A DNA stretch of 64,000 bases from an uncultured Lachnospiraceae bacterium (GTDB taxonomy: Bacteria; Bacillota; Clostridia; Lachnospirales; Lachnospiraceae). This document shows, one piece after another, positions 61,032-64,000 of the stretch. The stretch is from positions 1 to 64,000 of the forward strand of contig CANOZK010000008.1 in the NCBI GenBank assembly GCA_947571775.1. The letters run 5' to 3'. The translations under genes and the position numbers were made by a program. The notes below the pieces were generated by a model. That model saw only the letters and a program-made list of their open reading frames with translations, did not search any database and was not told the origin of the DNA. Within the stretch, counting starts at the first letter, position 1. Each line of letters starts with the position of its first letter.

Positions 61032-61730
61032 TTAAGATACCAGCACCCTTGTACCATGGAATTCTCCCCGCGCTGTACGGATAATACTGTCTTTCTCATT
61101 TAAGCCAAACACCAGCATAGGCATATGGTTCTCCATGCACAGAACAGAGGCCGTCATATCGATCACTGCCAATTGTTTATGAATCACATCCTGAATGTGT
61201 ATTTCATCATATTTTACTGCATTCGGGTTCTCTTTCGGATCGCTGTCGTAGACACCATCCACCGCCTTTGCCAGCAATATGGCCTCCGCCTCGATCTCAA
61301 CAGCCCGCAGCACCGTTGTGGTATCGGTGGAAAAATAGGGGTGTCCCGTACCTCCGGCAAAGAATACAGCCTTTCCCTGTTCCAGAGCCGCAACAGCTTC
61401 ATCTTTGGAAAACAGTTTCGTAAATGCATCGCAGACAAACGGCGTAAACACTTCTGTCTGCAATCCCACATGGCGGCAGATTTCCGATACGTAAATACAG
61501 TTCATCACCGTGGCCATCATGCCAATCTGATCCGCTTTCGTCCGATCCATGGCATTGCTGGATCTTCCACGCCAGAAATTACCCCCGCCAATGACGATCC
61601 CCGGCTGTATGCCTTCATCCGCAATCGCTTTTATCTGCCTGGCTGTCTCCATAACCGTAGCCTCGTCAAATCCTGTTTTCTTATCGCCAGCCAGAGCTTC
61701 CCCACTTAGTTTCAGTAATACCCTTTTCAT
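61032..61730 (-). CDS. pyrH: UMP kinase
   Basis: A 232-residue kinase of the amino-acid-kinase fold that phosphorylates UMP to UDP. Motifs are VLLKLSGEALAG (phosphate loop), GIVIGGGNFWRGR, and FAGGTGHPYFSTDTTTVLRA (UMP-binding). It normally follows rpsB-tsf; here it follows a lipoprotein gene by 15 nt instead, so it depends on that gene's promoter or on an internal one. Confidence 0.96.
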   Translation of the reverse strand: MKRVLLKLSGEALAGDKKTGFDEATVMETARQIKAIADEGIQPGIVIGGGNFWRGRSSNAMDRTKADQIGMMATVMNCIYVSEICRHVGLQTEVFTPFVCDAFTKLFSKDEAVAALEQGKAVFFAGGTGHPYFSTDTTTVLRAVEIEAEAILLAKAVDGVYDSDPKENPNAVKYDEIHIQDVIHKQLAVIDMTASVLCMENHMPMLVFGLNEKDSIIRTARGEFHGTRVLVS

Positions 61731-61745
61731 CTTTCGCCCTTTCTT

Positions 61746-62816
61746 TTACCAAATTCCGGTAACGGTCTGTCCGCCGTCCTCGCCTTCCACAGTAGAAACT
61801 GCAAAACCATCATAATAATGATAAACAATGGTATTGCCTGTGGCCTCGTCCGTACCATATTCCGTGGCATTCGCCGTTCCAATATCACCGATTAAGTTAT
61901 CCATATCCTGGCCCACGTAACCTTGGGCTGTATCCCGAATATCCTGACCCTGGTTCTCCAATCCTGGAGGAACGACATCTCCTCCTCCTTCATTGGAATT
62001 TCCGGGATCTTCACCAGATGGATCGGTTTGCGTTGGTGTTGAATCGCCTCCTGTTTCAGAACCGGAATCTGACGGCTGCTGTGCAGAAGATGTATCTGAA
62101 GATGAATCGCCCGCTCCTGTACTTGCATTTGTATTTGTATTTGTTCCAGAACCTGTACGCTTGCTGCCCGTTGTCTGAGTGGAGGAAGAACCTTGTGTAC
62201 TTTCACTGGAACCCGAATCCGGCAGCCCCATCCGCTTTCTTGCCGCTGATAAAGTAGAAACCTGCTGCTTCGTTGACAAACTCTGATATTTCACATAGGG
62301 AACACCATCGTCCAGATTCAAGGAAAGTTCTTCGATATCACTCAATGTCAGTTCCCGGAAATAACAGTCGTCCATGCTTTCATCCGCAAAAGAAACCCGT
62401 AAATCATATTTTGTGATGGCAGACCCAGAAGAAGATTTTGCCTCTTTATCATAATAAAACAGTGCCCTGTCACTATTTTTTAACGTAAATTTCCCCTCTA
62501 CATAATCCATACCCCAGTCTTCATCATCAGAAGAGCGGGCATAGAATGCGCTGATGTCCTCTCCTGTCAGATTGGTAATGACCAAATCGCCGGACGTAGC
62601 TGTCTGCGTGCCCATCACATTGGTAATCTGACTCTTATCTACACTGCTGCCCTGCTGCATTTCAACTACCTGACCGGACACGCTGTCGCTTTTGGTGATG
62701 ATTGTCGGCTCTTCAGAAGAGGCAGAAACCTTGGCGGCGTCTGTTTTCTTCTTACAGCCTCCCAGCACACAACATACTGTCAGCATGCCAATAAGCAATA
62801 AATACTTTCTCTTCAT
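61746..62816 (-). CDS. Lipoprotein of unknown function at the head of the pyrH operon
   Basis: A 356-residue lipoprotein. The ATG at 62816 has GGAGGAAT upstream. The signal ends in the lipobox CVLGGC. An N-terminal globular part (~45-185) contains LVITNLTGEDISAFYARSSD and YDLRVSFADESMDDCYFREL. A long Ser/Thr/Gly/Gln linker (~195-285) follows, and then a ~70-residue C-terminal domain (VGQDMDNLIGDIGTANATEY). No family recognised with certainty. The linker implies that the terminal domain reaches into the wall. It is transcribed with pyrH and frr. Confidence 0.8.
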   Translation of the reverse strand: MKRKYLLLIGMLTVCCVLGGCKKKTDAAKVSASSEEPTIITKSDSVSGQVVEMQQGSSVDKSQITNVMGTQTATSGDLVITNLTGEDISAFYARSSDDEDWGMDYVEGKFTLKNSDRALFYYDKEAKSSSGSAITKYDLRVSFADESMDDCYFRELTLSDIEELSLNLDDGVPYVKYQSLSTKQQVSTLSAARKRMGLPDSGSSESTQGSSSTQTTGSKRTGSGTNTNTNASTGAGDSSSDTSSAQQPSDSGSETGGDSTPTQTDPSGEDPGNSNEGGGDVVPPGLENQGQDIRDTAQGYVGQDMDNLIGDIGTANATEYGTDEATGNTIVYHYYDGFAVSTVEGEDGGQTVTGIW

Positions 62817-62851
62817 ATATGATTCCTCCATTTCCTCTTATATGTACTCTT

Positions 62852-62880
62852 GGAATCTTTTTGTATCTGATGCAAAGATT
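62852..62880 (-). promoter_or_regulatory. Leader hairpin before the lipoprotein gene
   Basis: GAATCTTT and AAAGATTC pair perfectly across a 13-nt loop, ~35 nt upstream of the start codon and inside the expected leader. It may affect message stability. Nothing more is visible in this stretch. Confidence 0.35.
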
Positions 62881-62946
62881 CTGAGAGTACAGCTTATCCG
62901 CTGTCGTTTGCCGATAGCGATATACAGGACATTCCCCTACCTTCTC

Positions 62947-62974
62947 ATTATATATTGTCTTTCAAGCTTGTCAA
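62947..62974 (-). promoter_or_regulatory. Strong promoter of the lipoprotein-pyrH-frr operon
   Basis: On the minus strand TTGACA (62969-62974), 16 bp, TATAAT (62947-62952), both perfect. It gives a ~125-nt leader before the lipoprotein gene. Confidence 0.8.
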
Positions 62975-63065
62975 CCAATATCTCAGGAATTTATGGAACT
63001 TTAAGATTAGAATGTGTTTGAATCTGGAAAATTTCCCGGAAATTGAAACTCTTTACGCCGCAAAC

Positions 63066-63095
63066 GACGGCCCCGCCATTTTCGACGGAGCCGTC
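63066..63095 (-). terminator. Hairpin after the hypothetical gene
   Basis: GACGGC and GCCGTC (63066-63071 and 63090-63095) with an inner CGCC/GGCG-like stem, 15 nt after the stop at 63110. The T tract is short (GTTTG on the minus strand). Confidence 0.5.
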
Positions 63096-63109
63096 CAGCT
63101 CAAGGATCA

Positions 63110-63715
63110 TCAGGCATAGGCCCACTGCTCGGAAGCGGGTTCGATATTCACCAGCATATTCAAGATATATCGAGGAATCGTCTTGGCCCTCCGTACACGG
63201 ACTTGTACATCATCTTCAAACAGACATTCCAAGAAGTACTGATCTACCTGCCGACGAATGGCTTTATCAAACACTACATAATCCTGTTTCTCATAATGAT
63301 AAACTTCTCTTTCAAATTCCATCATATGGCTGTATTCTAATCCATTCAGCGTACTCTGCAAATAGAAATCCCGAACAAGAGGCCGCTCATCTTCCTTCAT
63401 CCACGCAATCTCGCCGTTTAAAATACGGCTGCCTTCCTCTTCACTGATCGTCTCCCGCTGCTTGCAGATCAGGTTGCCCTGTACATTTTTCTTTTCGAGA
63501 TAAACTTCATGCGTTTCACCTTTCTTTTTGCACAGGGAATACTCGGAAGCATCTTTCACCTCATCTAAACAAAAAGTAAAAATATATTTGTGAAGAAGAA
63601 ATTTTTGAATCGTTTCTTTTTTATTTTTATTCTTGTTTTTCAGTTTTTCTGCAGCCTCTTTATAATCTTCTATTGATATGATTTCTCCATTTTCGTAATA
63701 AGCCAGGTATTTCAT
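63110..63715 (-). CDS. Hypothetical protein
   Basis: A 201-residue soluble protein. The ATG at 63715 has GGAGGTAA upstream; the longer in-frame start lacks a ribosome site. It begins MKYLAYYENGEIISIEDYKE. A basic Lys/Asn tract (KNKNKNKK) follows near residue 27. The rest mixes strands and helices (EVYLEKKNVQGNLICKQRET, then VYHYEKQDYVVFDKAIRRQV). The alternating charged strands are somewhat reminiscent of CYTH-like folds, but I see no diagnostic motif. No function assigned. It is a single-gene unit with a terminator-like hairpin after it. Confidence 0.65.
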   Translation of the reverse strand: MKYLAYYENGEIISIEDYKEAAEKLKNKNKNKKETIQKFLLHKYIFTFCLDEVKDASEYSLCKKKGETHEVYLEKKNVQGNLICKQRETISEEEGSRILNGEIAWMKEDERPLVRDFYLQSTLNGLEYSHMMEFEREVYHYEKQDYVVFDKAIRRQVDQYFLECLFEDDVQVRVRRAKTIPRYILNMLVNIEPASEQWAYA

Positions 63716-63871
63716 ATACTGATTACCTCCATTCTTGTATTCTTGGAATATGCATCCTCTGGATTTCCCCTCCAAGATATATTCTATGTTCATTTCTGAT
63801 ATTTATTACTTTAACAGTAAAATGTGAATGGAGCGTGTCCTAATTCTGAAATCTTTCTAAAATCACAAAAA

Positions 63872-63918
63872 GATTACAACGATTTTTTTGTCCAAATTAG
63901 ACTTGAATCATTGTAATC
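63872..63918 (-). terminator. Terminator after the gene at the right edge
   Basis: GATTACAACGATT and AATCATTGTAATC pair over 13 bp with one G-T. On the minus strand CTTTTTGTG follows. It begins 3 nt after the stop codon of the partial gene at the edge. Confidence 0.75.
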
Positions 63919-63920
63919 CT

Positions 63921-64000
63921 CTAAAATAAATACCTGTCTTTCAAAAAATTCATATCAAATGGAGTTAACCCCAAAGCTTTTTTTACATATTTATCGAATG
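63921..64000 (-). CDS. C-terminal end of a gene running off the right edge
   Basis: The minus strand shows an open frame ending at TAG 63921-63923, with a terminator directly after it. The visible ~25 residues read KYVKKALGLTPFDMNF and then LKDRYLF. This is too short to assign. Codon content and the terminator make it a likely real gene end. Confidence 0.5.
   Translation of the reverse strand, partial: FDKYVKKALGLTPFDMNFLKDRYLF

Noticed and set aside
1..64000. tRNA or rRNA genes
   Set aside because: I looked in the intergenic spaces for cloverleaf arms and CCA-type ends and found none I could support; a tRNAscan-SE run would settle it.

Overview
The window looks like chromosomal DNA of a low-to-mid GC Gram-positive anaerobe of the class Clostridia, most likely a gut Lachnospiraceae. 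The reasons are AGGAGG-type ribosome sites almost everywhere, [FeFe]-hydrogenase maturation genes, a SpoIID-like peptidoglycan-binding protein, MalFG-type transporters without a local ATPase, and FIVAR/Big_2/FnIII surface proteins. No species can be named from the sequence alone.

Layout. (1) 1-4500 is a decayed accessory island: an IS21 transposase fragment, a phage-like XRE repressor with a divergent small gene and paired operators, a DUF5067/Uma2 chimeric remnant, a TM2 protein, a HicAB module bracketed by 69-bp direct repeats, a PIN toxin-antitoxin pair whose toxin has an in-frame amber codon, and a broken tyrosine recombinase. (2) 4605-14700 is a cell-envelope response block: a VanY-like carboxypeptidase divergent from an OmpR-type regulator and sensor kinase, a PARG-like macrodomain enzyme, and a five-gene operon joining a sugar-type binding protein and permeases to an HlyD adaptor and a MacB-like membrane protein. 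Identical 11-bp-phased TTAGAG repeats precede both the regulator gene and this operon, which ties them into one regulon. (3) 14718-34470 is a large heme-acquisition locus, all on the minus strand: two DtxR-like regulators, a small secreted NEAT-type protein, three large NEAT/FIVAR surface proteins, an Shp-type heme-binding membrane protein, an IsdE-type binding protein with FecCD permease and FecE ATPase, a DUF454 protein and a heterodimeric ABC exporter. The two promoters that drive the regulators and the first NEAT gene are diverged copies of one another and carry inverted repeats just downstream of the -10 box. (4) 34857-47100 holds RqcH, a chemoreceptor paired with a binding lipoprotein, the hydrogenase-maturation operon (TM1266-family regulator, HydE, HydG) behind a transcription-attenuator-like leader, a thioesterase, two small genes, NADP isocitrate dehydrogenase and an ABC-F ATPase with a premature amber stop. 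(5) 47280-55000 has a CPBP protease, a deleted Rpn-family nuclease, an FtsX-type ABC transporter, a MATE exporter and a second two-component system. (6) 55006-62816 is the conserved pyrH-frr-uppS-cdsA-dxr-rseP core with a lipoprotein gene in front and a SpoIID-like protein behind. The right edge holds a hypothetical gene and the end of one more.

How it fits together. The heme locus reads as a relay: secreted and surface NEAT domains take heme, Shp passes it to the IsdE-type lipoprotein, FecCD/FecE import it, and metal-responsive regulators of unusual architecture probably shut the locus off. Its NEAT domains seem to lack the usual tyrosine pair and share a VP[IV]M motif instead. This locus and the TTAGAG regulon are the best candidates for undescribed biology here.
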